From positions 1 through 23,400 of the IMG/VR virus record IMGVR_UViG_3300008262_000616: a stretch of 23,400 nucleotides of DNA; one strand, given 5' to 3'. Position 1 is the first letter of the stretch, and each line of letters opens with the position of its first letter. A program made the translations under genes and the position numbers. Below, in pieces: positions 12,297 through 20,776 of the stretch. Origin of the DNA: a virus. The notes under the pieces are model-generated. The model ran no database searches. It was given only the letters and a program-made list of their open reading frames with translations, and was not told the DNA's origin.

Positions 12297-12971
12297 ATGG
12301 CACAACTAGTGTTCCTGGTGGGAAAATCAGGTATGGGGAAGTCGACTTCTCTAAGAAATCTTAATCCCGATGAGACTGTAATCATTAATACAGACCAAAA
12401 AGCCTTGCCGTTTAAGAATTTCTCTGCTAAGTATAGCGAAGAGAAAAGAAACTACCGCAAGACTTCAGACATTAACATCGTTATCAGCACTCTACAAAAG
12501 GTAAATACTCTACCTAATGTAAAGACTGTAGTAATTGACACATGGTCAAGAATTATGACTGATACAGTAATGTCACAAAGTTTCCGTGCAGAGAAAGGTT
12601 TCGACAAATGGTCGAAAATGGCTGCGGCTCAGTATGATCTAATCAACACTGTGAATGATGTGATGAGAGATGATATCATTGTATATCTAATCGCTCACCC
12701 AGAAACTCACTATGATGATTCAGGATTCTCTTCTGAGCGTATTGGTGTACAAGGCAAAATGCTAGAGCGTTTTGTTCCTGAGTCATTTAGTACTATCGTA
12801 CTTTACTCAGAGATTGTTAAAACACCTGGACAACCAAATCGACATGTGTTCCGCACAGTGTCGTCAGGTAATGATACCTGTAAAACTCCGCTAGAAATGT
12901 TCGAAGAAGACCTCATCGACAATGATCTAGTAGATGTAAACAACACAATTCGTGAATATTATTCAATTTAA
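12297..12971 (+). CDS. Sak4-like RecA-fold ATPase (AAA_24 type)
   Basis: The 224-residue protein starts with an early Walker A, GKSGMGKST (9-17), and has Walker B TVVIDTW (77-83), then a core with FDKWSKMAAAQYDL and IVYLIAHPE. These are features of the short phage RecA-like ATPases (Sak4/AAA_24) that assist single-strand annealing recombination. Its position immediately before two putative ssDNA-binding proteins fits, because Sak4-type proteins act together with a phage SSB. It is served by the promoter at 12239-12269 and is followed by a leader-preceded gene. It lacks the length of a full RecA. Confidence 0.82.
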   Translation: MAQLVFLVGKSGMGKSTSLRNLNPDETVIINTDQKALPFKNFSAKYSEEKRNYRKTSDINIVISTLQKVNTLPNVKTVVIDTWSRIMTDTVMSQSFRAEKGFDKWSKMAAAQYDLINTVNDVMRDDIIVYLIAHPETHYDDSGFSSERIGVQGKMLERFVPESFSTIVLYSEIVKTPGQPNRHVFRTVSSGNDTCKTPLEMFEEDLIDNDLVDVNNTIREYYSI

Positions 12972-12996
12972 TCTTTAACCCTTAATAACTTAAAAA

Positions 12997-13563
12997 ATGG
13001 AGAATTTAATTTGGGACGGCGTTCCCGCACAACGCACAAGAAAATCAGAGAAGTATGATTTCGCAGTAGTAACTATGTCAGCAATCGATAAGCCAGGTGC
13101 TGGTCGTAAGTTTACTTTCAACAAAGCCGCACAAAGTGTATTAGGAATCAACGGAGAAGACCGTGTTTCTTTTGGCTTTAGTACTGATCGTACAATTATT
13201 GCTGTTCGTAAAGCAGCAGGTGATGCAGGTTTGAAACTTACTAAAACTTGCACTCTTAGCGACAAGCGTACTTATGATTTCATTGCTAAAATCTTGAATC
13301 TTGATATTACTCAAGAAACTGATTTAGAAATTGTAGCATCTAACGGTTTGCTTACTTTGAATCGTCTTACAGCAACAGAAGCAATTGCTCCTGAAGTAGA
13401 AGAAGAAGAGACTTATATCTCTGCTCCTGCAGTAGAACCAGTAGTAGAAGAGGAAGAAGCTGAAGAAAGCTTTGAACTTGCAGGTGAAGTAGAAGAGGAA
13501 GAAGAAGAGCCGTTTGAAGTACGTGCTTCTGAGTCTGAAGAATCAACTGAAGACGTTTGGTAA
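12997..13563 (+). CDS. Putative single-stranded DNA-binding protein with acidic tail
   Basis: The 188-residue protein has a compact basic N-terminal part (residues 1-125, beta-rich: YDFAVVTMS, GRKFTFNKAA) and a long Glu-rich tail (about 130-188). The tail ends STEDVW, an aromatic residue at the very C terminus. An acidic tail capped by an aromatic residue is the hallmark of T7 gp2.5 and bacterial SSB, where it recruits partner proteins. No OB-fold can be proved by eye. The leader TTTAACCCTTAATAAC with ATG 16 nt after the first two Cs suggests strong independent translation. Neighbours are a Sak4-like ATPase and a second candidate DNA-binding protein. Confidence 0.6.
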   Translation: MENLIWDGVPAQRTRKSEKYDFAVVTMSAIDKPGAGRKFTFNKAAQSVLGINGEDRVSFGFSTDRTIIAVRKAAGDAGLKLTKTCTLSDKRTYDFIAKILNLDITQETDLEIVASNGLLTLNRLTATEAIAPEVEEEETYISAPAVEPVVEEEEAEESFELAGEVEEEEEEPFEVRASESEESTEDVW

Positions 13564-13612
13564 TCCACAACTAACTAATTTTTAATTTTTTTACCCTTAA
13601 TTTTTAACAACA

Positions 13613-14221
13613 ATGATTAATTTAAATGACACGTCGTTTGACGCAAAAGAAGGTTCAGTAATTTTTAACAACGGTAACGCAGGTGTAGCAGAGAATGTAG
13701 CTATGTCCGTAGTAAAACGTAAACCAGAAGACAAGGAGAACTCTCCTGAGTACAAGCTTGTGTTTACTGATGAAAATGGCGGTGCTTGTAATAGTTCTTT
13801 CTGGTATGTAGAGAAAGCAACTGCATATGCTAGCGTAGAGGATCAAATCAAGAAACAAGGTACCGTGTTGAAACACGTTATCCATTCTATCTATGGTGGT
13901 ACTTATCAATTACCTTCTTTCAACTCTGCTAAAGAGATGTTGGATGGCTGTATGAAAATCATCCGTGATGGTCTTGCTAGTGCAGGTAAATTCCGTGTGT
14001 TTGCTAACTACGGTTCCACACAGTCTGTGAAGAATTATATCCAACCACGTTCTTGGGTTCCATTTGTAGAGAACATGAGTGTTCCTGCAGCTGAAACTCG
14101 TTTGAAAGCTGGTAACATCGATGCTATGCAACGTCTTGAGCGTGATAGTGTAACTGTTAATGTGAGGATAATATACCATCTTTTGCACTGTATTTTCATA
14201 AAATCAATAGAGATATCTTAA
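13613..14221 (+). CDS. Putative DNA-binding/replication protein, C terminus probably altered
   Basis: Residues 1-180 form a well-behaved soluble protein (EYKLVFTDENGG, SSFWYVEKATAY, RSWVPFVENMS) of a type seen next to SSB and primase genes in Bacteroidota phages, probably ssDNA-binding or a replication accessory. The last ~23 residues (VTVNVRIIYHLLHCIFIKS..) are unlike the rest. In the -1 frame the same DNA encodes a primase-like CEDNIPSF segment. The real protein therefore likely ends near 14162, and the present C terminus is read-through of primase sequence after a frameshift or deletion. The leader TTTACCCTTAATTTTTAAC precedes the start. The stop and the ATG of the primase frame share one base. 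Confidence 0.65.
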   Translation: MINLNDTSFDAKEGSVIFNNGNAGVAENVAMSVVKRKPEDKENSPEYKLVFTDENGGACNSSFWYVEKATAYASVEDQIKKQGTVLKHVIHSIYGGTYQLPSFNSAKEMLDGCMKIIRDGLASAGKFRVFANYGSTQSVKNYIQPRSWVPFVENMSVPAAETRLKAGNIDAMQRLERDSVTVNVRIIYHLLHCIFIKSIEIS

Positions 14222-15015
14222 TGTTTAAAGATTTTGCTACTAATGACACAGGCGATGTGGTTGTATTAGTAATGAAGATGTTTGGCTTAGGATATAAAGA
14301 TGCTGTCCACAAGATAGCATTTGATATGAAGCTTAGTGCTTTTAATGTAGATTCGACAAAGCAAGTATTCTCAGGCATTACTAGATTGGTAGAAAAAACA
14401 AGGGTAGACTTAGGTATTAAAACTAGACCATGGATGGTTAAAGACCGCAACTATTGGTCCCAGTTTGGTATACACAAAGTCACTCTTGAGAAATTTAACG
14501 TGTTCCCTATTACCCATATTTTCTACAACGACACTGCTGTTAGAGCAAGTGATTTAGCGTATGCTTACGTAGAAACTAAAGATGGCAGGACAAGTTATAA
14601 AATCTATCAACCTTTAGAAATTAGAGTCAAGAAATGGATTAATAATGCTGACTACAGCGTTCACCAAGGTTATACACAGCTTGCTAAACATGGCGAGTTA
14701 CTTGTTATTACTAAGTCTCTTAAAGATGTAATGAGTCTTCATGATTGTCCAGGCGTATCTGCGATAGGTTTACAGTCTGAATCTGTTACAATGAAGGACT
14801 CGGTAATGGAAGAGTATAAATCTAGGTTTAAGAAAGTAGTGTGCATCTTTGATAATGATGCTGCTGGTATTAAACTTTCAGAAAGTTTTACTAAAAAGTA
14901 TCATATACCGCATTATTTTATGCCAAAGATTGACGGCGTAAAGGATTTTAGTGATCTAGTAAAAGCCAAAGGAAAGGATTTCGCAATAGAATATTTCAAC
15001 AACTTAAAAATATAG
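14161..15015 (+). CDS. TOPRIM primase, 5' end disrupted (ATG at 14221)
   Basis: From ATG 14221 the frame gives 264 aa. Twenty in-frame codons upstream (14161-14220) read CEDNIPSFALYF.. and continue into MFKDFATNDTGDVV, which together match the N-terminal region of DnaG/CHC2-type phage primases (..DNxPSF..Y.....KDF..xxxGD). No ATG exists in that upstream segment, and TAA (14158-14160) precedes it. The TOPRIM core is present: TKSLKD (164-169 from M14221) where other primases have an E-G motif, and IFDNDAAG (209-216) with the metal-binding DxD. The start may be restored by a 2-base change at TGTG (14161-14164). It makes RNA primers for the DnaB-type helicase and polymerase. The terminal Zn-binding residues are largely missing. 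Confidence 0.7.
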   Translation, partial: CEDNIPSFALYFHKINRDILMFKDFATNDTGDVVVLVMKMFGLGYKDAVHKIAFDMKLSAFNVDSTKQVFSGITRLVEKTRVDLGIKTRPWMVKDRNYWSQFGIHKVTLEKFNVFPITHIFYNDTAVRASDLAYAYVETKDGRTSYKIYQPLEIRVKKWINNADYSVHQGYTQLAKHGELLVITKSLKDVMSLHDCPGVSAIGLQSESVTMKDSVMEEYKSRFKKVVCIFDNDAAGIKLSESFTKKYHIPHYFMPKIDGVKDFSDLVKAKGKDFAIEYFNNLKI

Positions 15016-15017
15016 CT

Positions 15018-16202
15018 ATGACTAAAGCAGAATCGCTTAGTAAAGTTAGTAAAGAATTGATGTTGAAGGAGCCGTTTTACGGCTTTTTCCTTTTAATGCT
15101 CAACAAAGTATGGGATGCTAAGCGTGTACCTACAGCATGTGTGAGTAAAAACAACATCAATTATCAGCTTACTATTAATCCTGAGTTTTGGGAAAGTCTT
15201 GTAGACAAACACCAAATGGGATTACTTAAACACGAACTCTTGCATATTGCGTTTAACCATCTTACTAATACGTTTCCGTTTAGTGATAAGAAGCTGGCTA
15301 ATATTGCATTTGACTTAGAGATTAATCAATTTATTGACCCAGAATGGCTTCCTGAAGGAGGTTTAACATTAAATACTTATCCAGAGTTAAATTTAGAAGC
15401 TAAACAGGGTAGTAGATATTATTATTCTAAGTTGCTTGCAGCAAAACAAGAGAAAGATAAAAAAGGCACATCAGGTTGTCCCAATTTTGACAAACATTGT
15501 GACCAAATGGATCAGGGTGAAGATCTTGCAAACCATGGCACTTGGGAAGAATTTGAAGATTTACCAGAAGCAGAGAGAAAGCTCATTGAGAAGCAAGTAC
15601 AACGTATACTCGGCGAGGTAAAAGAGCAAACAGAAAAGCGTCAGGGAAATGTTCCTGGTGAGATGGTAGGCAAGATTCTTATCGAGGTAATTGAGAAAGC
15701 CAAATTTAATTGGCGTGAGTATGTCCGTAGATTTGCTGGTAACAGTACTAAAATCTATACTAAAAAAGTACGACGCAAAGAAAACAGAAGGTTTTCTGAT
15801 AATCCTGGCCTAAAGATCAAAATGCGTCAACACATGTTGTTGGCTATTGATACATCAGGATCCGTAAGTGACGCAGAGCTAAAAGAATTTATGAATGAGA
15901 TATTTCATATTTACAAGCAAGGCGTAGATGTCACTATCGTACAATGTGATACGGAAATTAAAAGCATTAAACCTTATAAAGGTGCTTTAGATTTAGAAGT
16001 AGGGGGAAGAGGAGGAACAAGTTTCGATCCTGTATTAGAATACTTCAATGAGAATCTCAAGAAATATACTAGTCTAGTATATTTTACCGACGGCGAATGT
16101 GATACCAACATGAAGCCGCGTGGACCCATTTTATGGGTGTTATCAGAAAGGTCATATGATAATAAAAGCCTTCCTGGAAAAGTAATCAAGTTAGAACTTT
16201 AA
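15018..16202 (+). CDS. Metallopeptidase-like VWA-domain protein
   Basis: The 394-residue protein joins an N-terminal zinc-peptidase-like helix HELLH (72-76, in LLKHELLHIAFNHL) to a C-terminal von Willebrand A domain. The VWA metal site has DTSGSVS (278-284), GGTSF (332-336) and TDGE (357-360). This architecture is known as the DUF2201-type family and usually travels with a MoxR AAA+ ATPase, which follows here. The middle (140-215) is charged and Cys-containing. In cellular MoxR-VWA pairs the ATPase remodels or activates a target recognised by the VWA protein; the phage role is unknown. It starts two bases after the primase gene and ends ten before the ATPase. Confidence 0.88.
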   Translation: MTKAESLSKVSKELMLKEPFYGFFLLMLNKVWDAKRVPTACVSKNNINYQLTINPEFWESLVDKHQMGLLKHELLHIAFNHLTNTFPFSDKKLANIAFDLEINQFIDPEWLPEGGLTLNTYPELNLEAKQGSRYYYSKLLAAKQEKDKKGTSGCPNFDKHCDQMDQGEDLANHGTWEEFEDLPEAERKLIEKQVQRILGEVKEQTEKRQGNVPGEMVGKILIEVIEKAKFNWREYVRRFAGNSTKIYTKKVRRKENRRFSDNPGLKIKMRQHMLLAIDTSGSVSDAELKEFMNEIFHIYKQGVDVTIVQCDTEIKSIKPYKGALDLEVGGRGGTSFDPVLEYFNENLKKYTSLVYFTDGECDTNMKPRGPILWVLSERSYDNKSLPGKVIKLEL

Positions 16203-16212
16203 AAATTAACAC

Positions 16213-17382
16213 ATGAATCAAGTAAAATTAAACGTTGAAGAGTTAAAAGGCTTTATTAAGCATATGATTGTAAACAATCAAACTATACAGGCACAAGGTA
16301 AAGTACCTGTTGCAATCAACATCGAAGGCGATGCGGGCCTTGGCAAGACTTCTGCTATCATGCAGTTAGGTCAAGAATTAGGTAAGCAAGTAGTAAAACT
16401 AAACTTAGCACAGCTAGAAGAGCTAGGTGACTTAGTTGGTTTTCCTGTTAAAGAATATCAAGTAAAGAATGCAGAAGGTAAAACTTTATGGATTACTGAA
16501 CAAGAGATTGAAATAGCTAACCAAAAAGGCTACCGTGTTGTAGATAAGCGCATGTCTCATGCTGCTCCTGAATGGATTCAAGGCAAAGGCGAAGGCGGTA
16601 TCTTAATTCTAGACGACTACACTCGTGCTGATCAACGTTTTACCCAAGCAACTATGGAGTTGCTAGACCGCCAAGAGTATGTGTCTTGGAAGCTTCCTAA
16701 AGATTGGCATATTGTCCTAACTACAAATCCTGACAACGGTGACTATAATGTTACTAGTCTTGACGTAGCGCAAAAGACTCGTTTCATTTCTGTAGAGCTT
16801 AAATTTGATGTAGACGTATGGGCTAAGTGGGCAGAGACTGCAGGTATTGACGGTCGTTGTATTAACTTCTTGTTGATGCACCCTGAAAGTATTACGCAGA
16901 GAATTAATCCTCGTTCTGTGACTACATTCTTTAATGCTATTACATCTATTGAAGACTTTGATAGTAATCTGCCTTTGATCCAAATGATTGGTGAGGGCTC
17001 GGTAGGACCAGAGTTTGCTGGTTTGTTTACTATGTTTATCAATAATAAACTAGATAGAATTATTAGTCCTAAAGATATCTTAGAGAAAGATGCTCAGTAT
17101 GTATTAAACACTCTTACGCATGTTATTGGAAAAGATGAGGACTACCGTGCTGATATTGCTAGTGTATTAGCCACTCGTCTAGTAAACTATTCATTGAACT
17201 TCAGCACTAAGCATTCTATTCCACAAGAAATGGTAGACAGATTGGTAGTATTAAGCACAGAGTCTAATGTATTTACTGAAGATCTAAAGTATCGACTAGT
17301 TAAAGATATCATCAACGGCAACAAAGTGAAGTTTGCTAAATTAATTATGAACCAAGAAGTCATGAAAATGGCTATAAACTAA
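16213..17382 (+). CDS. MoxR-family AAA+ ATPase
   Basis: The 389-residue protein has Walker A EGDAGLGKTS (38-47), Walker B GILILDD (129-135), sensor 1 TTNPDNGDYNV (170-180) with N172, and the arginine-finger region QKTRF (187-191). The insertions and the NPDxxDY sequence are those of MoxR ATPases. It should form a hexamer that uses ATP to remodel protein targets together with the VWA protein encoded immediately upstream. The pair, plus the gene at 17388, looks like a conserved cassette within the replication operon. The start has an A-rich leader (TTAAAAATTAACAC). Confidence 0.9.
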   Translation: MNQVKLNVEELKGFIKHMIVNNQTIQAQGKVPVAINIEGDAGLGKTSAIMQLGQELGKQVVKLNLAQLEELGDLVGFPVKEYQVKNAEGKTLWITEQEIEIANQKGYRVVDKRMSHAAPEWIQGKGEGGILILDDYTRADQRFTQATMELLDRQEYVSWKLPKDWHIVLTTNPDNGDYNVTSLDVAQKTRFISVELKFDVDVWAKWAETAGIDGRCINFLLMHPESITQRINPRSVTTFFNAITSIEDFDSNLPLIQMIGEGSVGPEFAGLFTMFINNKLDRIISPKDILEKDAQYVLNTLTHVIGKDEDYRADIASVLATRLVNYSLNFSTKHSIPQEMVDRLVVLSTESNVFTEDLKYRLVKDIINGNKVKFAKLIMNQEVMKMAIN

Positions 17383-17387
17383 GAATC

Positions 17388-18599
17388 ATGAGCAATAAAA
17401 TATTTTACAAGTCCTTGTATATTACCAGTTTAGAGACGGATTATAAAGGCGACATTTTATCTTTAGATGTTGAGACTGTTGGAGTAATACATGAGAATGA
17501 TGTCAAGGCTATTCCTTATACTACTTATACACAAACACCGTATGAGAAATATTTCTTGATGCCTGGCACTGTAGTGCCTAGGGTAAAACTACAAAACTTA
17601 TCTGTAGATGCAGGAATTAAAATAGTACGTTCTCCTGAAGATGCTGATAAAGTATTCGTTGGCAAAAACAGTTTTAGTAAAATGTCCAAATCTGGACATG
17701 TGTATGCTATTGAAAAATCTTTAATTGAGGCATATATCAATTCTGAAGCTTTAACTACAGATGAATACATCATTGATAGATTGAGGATAGCATTACTTAA
17801 TGTTGAGCATACTTATATTGCTATGGATTACAGTGCTAGAAATTTTTTCATAGGCAATGTACCTAATAAGCAACAAGTAATGCTGCGAAATATTTATGAG
17901 AAATCTCCTAATAAATTAGGATCTAACAATTTTAGTTATGAGCATTATATTATTGAAGGCAGTTATTGTCAGATGTTAGATAAGGCTTTAAATAGCTCTA
18001 ATTTGCAGATCTGCAACGAACAGGATTTATTAGAAAATCTTAATGGTGATGATGCATTGATTATTTCACAAGGTGAGTTTAATCAGTTATCTGAGATGTT
18101 CAAGAGTTCTGACAGAGATAATCACGTACTTGCTATGGAGATTATGGCGAATTCTAACTATTCTCAAAGTATTTTTTACTTACTAAGATTGTTTAAAGAT
18201 TTTCATAATCATATAGCTAGTCAAAAATCTAGAAACCATGTTAATTTTAAGAGCCTGCTCAGCTATTTATCTATGGGTAATGCAACCTATAATTGGGATG
18301 TAACAATTAATAAAATGTTTGAGATTATCAAAAACAAAGGTTTGTTAACTATACAAATGATTGAAGAAGCTTTTGTTGCATATGAATACGAGGTAAAAGG
18401 TTATTCTATCCATGAGAATTCTGTGATTCAAATTAAATCTTTTACTCTACATCCTGATTATGCAGCGTTTCTTAACACAAATTATGTAAACACTGTACAA
18501 GAGGATTTTATCCCTGTAGAAACAGTAGAGGTTCCTGAAGAGCCTCAAGTATTAGCCGACGTAGTACCTGATAAAACAGAGTCTATCAGTTGGAATTAA
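17388..18599 (+). CDS. Unknown protein, 403 aa, third member of the MoxR-VWA cassette
   Basis: The 403-residue protein follows the MoxR gene after five bases. I do not recognise a family. It has mixed alpha/beta character with beta-type segments (ILSLDVETV, HTYIAMDY) early, a helical middle (NQLSEMFKSSDRDNHVLAME), and an acidic, Pro-rich tail (VETVEVPEEPQVLADVV) ending ESISWN. The tail resembles the partner-recruiting tails of phage DNA-binding proteins. Gene order suggests that it is the substrate, adaptor or third subunit of the MoxR-VWA pair; this is inferred only from context. It ends nine bases before the RusA-like gene. Confidence 0.72.
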   Translation: MSNKIFYKSLYITSLETDYKGDILSLDVETVGVIHENDVKAIPYTTYTQTPYEKYFLMPGTVVPRVKLQNLSVDAGIKIVRSPEDADKVFVGKNSFSKMSKSGHVYAIEKSLIEAYINSEALTTDEYIIDRLRIALLNVEHTYIAMDYSARNFFIGNVPNKQQVMLRNIYEKSPNKLGSNNFSYEHYIIEGSYCQMLDKALNSSNLQICNEQDLLENLNGDDALIISQGEFNQLSEMFKSSDRDNHVLAMEIMANSNYSQSIFYLLRLFKDFHNHIASQKSRNHVNFKSLLSYLSMGNATYNWDVTINKMFEIIKNKGLLTIQMIEEAFVAYEYEVKGYSIHENSVIQIKSFTLHPDYAAFLNTNYVNTVQEDFIPVETVEVPEEPQVLADVVPDKTESISWN

Positions 18600-18608
18600 A
18601 AGAGAGAT

Positions 18609-19103
18609 ATGGTAAGCGCGATTAAATTAGAATTTCCAGAGTTTATTACACATATTCCTCAAAACAAGAAACTATGGGTCAAGATTGGTTATAATAAAAT
18701 TCATGCAAGCGCACATTTTGCTACGCGGGCGGCTCTAGTGGCCGCCATGCATGGATATATTGAAAAACATATTCCACCAAATCTTACTATTCAAGGTCCT
18801 GTAGAGACTAAATTGATTGTATATGCACCAATAAACTTCGGCAGTGTAAAAATGACTCTTAGCAGACAGACAGGTAGACGGCAGATTAATTGGAAACCTG
18901 CTTTGCCTAGCTATAAACCAAATTGGGATATCGGAAATCTGGCCCTAGTATGGCTAAAATCATTAGATGATGTGTTGATCAAAAAGGGGATACTACCCGA
19001 CGATACTATTGAGTACATACAACGCACAAGTTATGAGTTTAGACCTGTAAAAGATTTCAAAGACAGAAAATTAGTATACGAACTAAAAACAATTAAACGA
19101 TGA
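18609..19103 (+). CDS. RusA-like Holliday junction resolvase
   Basis: The 164-residue protein has the RusA-type spacing of acidic residues: PNWDIGN (D107, N110), a helix ending SLDD (D120, D121), then GILPDDTIEYI (D131, D132). In RusA these positions bind metal and cut Holliday junctions during replication and packaging. The usual DxDN is here D-I-G-N, so one aspartate differs, and activity should be checked. Length fits the family (about 120-165). It overlaps the PD-(D/E)XK nuclease gene by four bases (ATGA), so the two DNA-processing enzymes are translationally coupled. Confidence 0.7.
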   Translation: MVSAIKLEFPEFITHIPQNKKLWVKIGYNKIHASAHFATRAALVAAMHGYIEKHIPPNLTIQGPVETKLIVYAPINFGSVKMTLSRQTGRRQINWKPALPSYKPNWDIGNLALVWLKSLDDVLIKKGILPDDTIEYIQRTSYEFRPVKDFKDRKLVYELKTIKR

Positions 19104-20119
19104 GCGTGGATTATAGAGACATTCCCGCATTAAATCAAAGTTCCTTAAAGAAAATATTGACTCATCCTCAAGACTACCTCAATGCGATTAAACGCAATGA
19201 GGAGTCTAAAGAGGACCATTTTATCTTTGGTACACTAGTAGATTTAATGTTGACAGGGACAAAAGAAGAATTTGATAGCAAATTTTATGTTATCAAACAA
19301 GAAGTAAGTATCTCAGATGCTGTAAAAGTCATTGTAGATGGTATTGTAGAAGAGATACGCAACCTTGGCGTAGATTTATCTTTGTGGACCAATGAACGTG
19401 ATGTAATCTTAAAGCATGTGAAGTATCAAAACTACCAAGGTAACTGGAAAGATGATACTAGAATCGATGCTATTATCAAAGCTGCTCAAGGATACGTGAC
19501 GTTATTGGAAACTGTAGGCAACCGCACAATGGTTACCGACCTTACGTATTCTAAAGCAGTAAATGCCGTAGCAGGATTACGATCTGATAAGTTTACTCAA
19601 GAGTTTTCTATGCCTGCAAAGAAATATCCTGAGCATATCCAAGTAATTGATAAATTTATTGTGAGCTTTAAGCATAGGGAGTTTAATATCAAAGGTGAAT
19701 TAGATAGAGTTATCATTAATCACCAGACTCAAAAGATTAAACCCCTCGATTTTAAGACTACAAGTAAGCCGCTTATGAATTTTATGAGTGAATTTTGGAA
19801 ACTACGGTATGATTTTCAGGCAGCAACTTACTCTGTGGGACTAGTATCCCATCCAGAGATCAAAGAGCTGCTTGACAAAGGTTATACTATGGAGCCGTTC
19901 CGATTTATAGTAGCTCACTCTGAGTCTATTACTGCTCCTATGGTATTTACAGTGCCGATGAAAGTAATAACTATAGGTACCTATGGTGGCGAAACTTCAG
20001 TAAGATATTATGAGGGTCTTGAACAAGCTTTGCAACGTTACGAATTTGCTACAACTAACAATCTTTGGGACTATCCTAAAGAGTATTACGAAAAAGGATC
20101 GATTGATATAGAGCTATGA
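19100..20119 (+). CDS. PD-(D/E)XK nuclease, exonuclease-like
   Basis: The 339-residue protein opens with ALNQSSLKKILTHPQDYL (10-27), the N-terminal signature of phage and Cas4/RecB-like nucleases, followed by HFIFGTLVDLML (40-51). The catalytic core is GELDRVI (199-205, D202), PLDFKTT (215-221, D217 and K219) and the QAATYS motif (240-245, Q240). This is the RecB/exonuclease VIII-type arrangement that degrades DNA ends to make ssDNA for recombination. It fits with the Sak4-like ATPase and SSB genes upstream as an end-resecting partner. It overlaps both neighbours by four bases. Confidence 0.85.
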   Translation: MSVDYRDIPALNQSSLKKILTHPQDYLNAIKRNEESKEDHFIFGTLVDLMLTGTKEEFDSKFYVIKQEVSISDAVKVIVDGIVEEIRNLGVDLSLWTNERDVILKHVKYQNYQGNWKDDTRIDAIIKAAQGYVTLLETVGNRTMVTDLTYSKAVNAVAGLRSDKFTQEFSMPAKKYPEHIQVIDKFIVSFKHREFNIKGELDRVIINHQTQKIKPLDFKTTSKPLMNFMSEFWKLRYDFQAATYSVGLVSHPEIKELLDKGYTMEPFRFIVAHSESITAPMVFTVPMKVITIGTYGGETSVRYYEGLEQALQRYEFATTNNLWDYPKEYYEKGSIDIEL

Positions 20120-20733
20120 CGACAATGAAATTCACAAAAACCGCAACTTTTCTCTTTCCACTAACGACCATTCCTAAAAGTCTGTTCGAGTGTAACATCA
20201 AAGATGTATTTGGGAGAACTAAGTTTACTACAAGATTTGTTAATGCCTTCTCTTCTAGTACTTGTATTAACAAGTATCAAGAAGAACCAGGCTTAATATT
20301 TATTGTAACTAAACAATATCAAGATGTGGGTTTTGAGGCTTTCTATACAACGATAACTTCTTTTCCTAACTATGTGGACGATTACGATGATTCAGGATAC
20401 CTAGTGTTTATTTTTAGGATTCCTGAAGAAAATCAAAAAGATTATGAGTTAATATTAAACGGGAAATATTCACAAATTTCGCAGCAAGCTAAAAAATTAA
20501 TCCTTGGAAATAACTTTTTTACAGGAAAAGCCTTTACTTTGCCATTAATCTTAAACAAATCTGAAGCATTAAAAACAAGTTGGGAAGATCGGCTTAGTCT
20601 TCCGTGGTCTCCTGCAGTTTTAGGAGACCAAGAAGTCTGGCCAATAATTGACTCAGTAGAAGAAGTCTTGACGCCCGATGTGATGAAAAACATCGCAGTG
20701 ACATCAAAACTAACACCATCGGGGGAGTTCTAA
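20116..20733 (+). CDS. Hypothetical protein, 205 aa, with GKYSxIS motif
   Basis: The 205-residue protein starts MTTMKFTKTATFLFPL and has a central block YLVFIFRIPEENQKDYELIL followed by NGKYSQISQQAKKLIL. Uncharacterised phage proteins with a GKYSxIS..(A/F)K..IL core occur beside replication genes; I know of no demonstrated activity. A later segment is TSWEDRLSLPWSP. It begins with an ATGA overlap on the nuclease gene and is the last gene of the operon. Its stop codon (20731-20733) lies in the loop of a GC-rich hairpin that begins the terminal structure of the transcript. Confidence 0.75.
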   Translation: MTTMKFTKTATFLFPLTTIPKSLFECNIKDVFGRTKFTTRFVNAFSSSTCINKYQEEPGLIFIVTKQYQDVGFEAFYTTITSFPNYVDDYDDSGYLVFIFRIPEENQKDYELILNGKYSQISQQAKKLILGNNFFTGKAFTLPLILNKSEALKTSWEDRLSLPWSPAVLGDQEVWPIIDSVEEVLTPDVMKNIAVTSKLTPSGEF

Positions 20734-20741
20734 GCTCCCCC
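20721..20741 (+). other. GC-rich hairpin over a stop codon
   Basis: GGGGGAG (20721-20727) pairs with CTCCCCC (20735-20741) around a 7-nt loop that contains the TAA stop. No T run follows. It may stall transcription or translation, or form part of a larger switch with the next G and C tracts. Confidence 0.7.
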
Positions 20742-20776
20742 TATATGGGCTTCTACAATCTTTTATAAAGATGATT

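Noticed and set aside
13367-13570. Leu/Gln-rich reverse-strand frame
   Set aside because: It is the antisense shadow of the Glu-rich tail of the 12997 protein; Glu codons read backwards give Leu/Phe-rich peptides.
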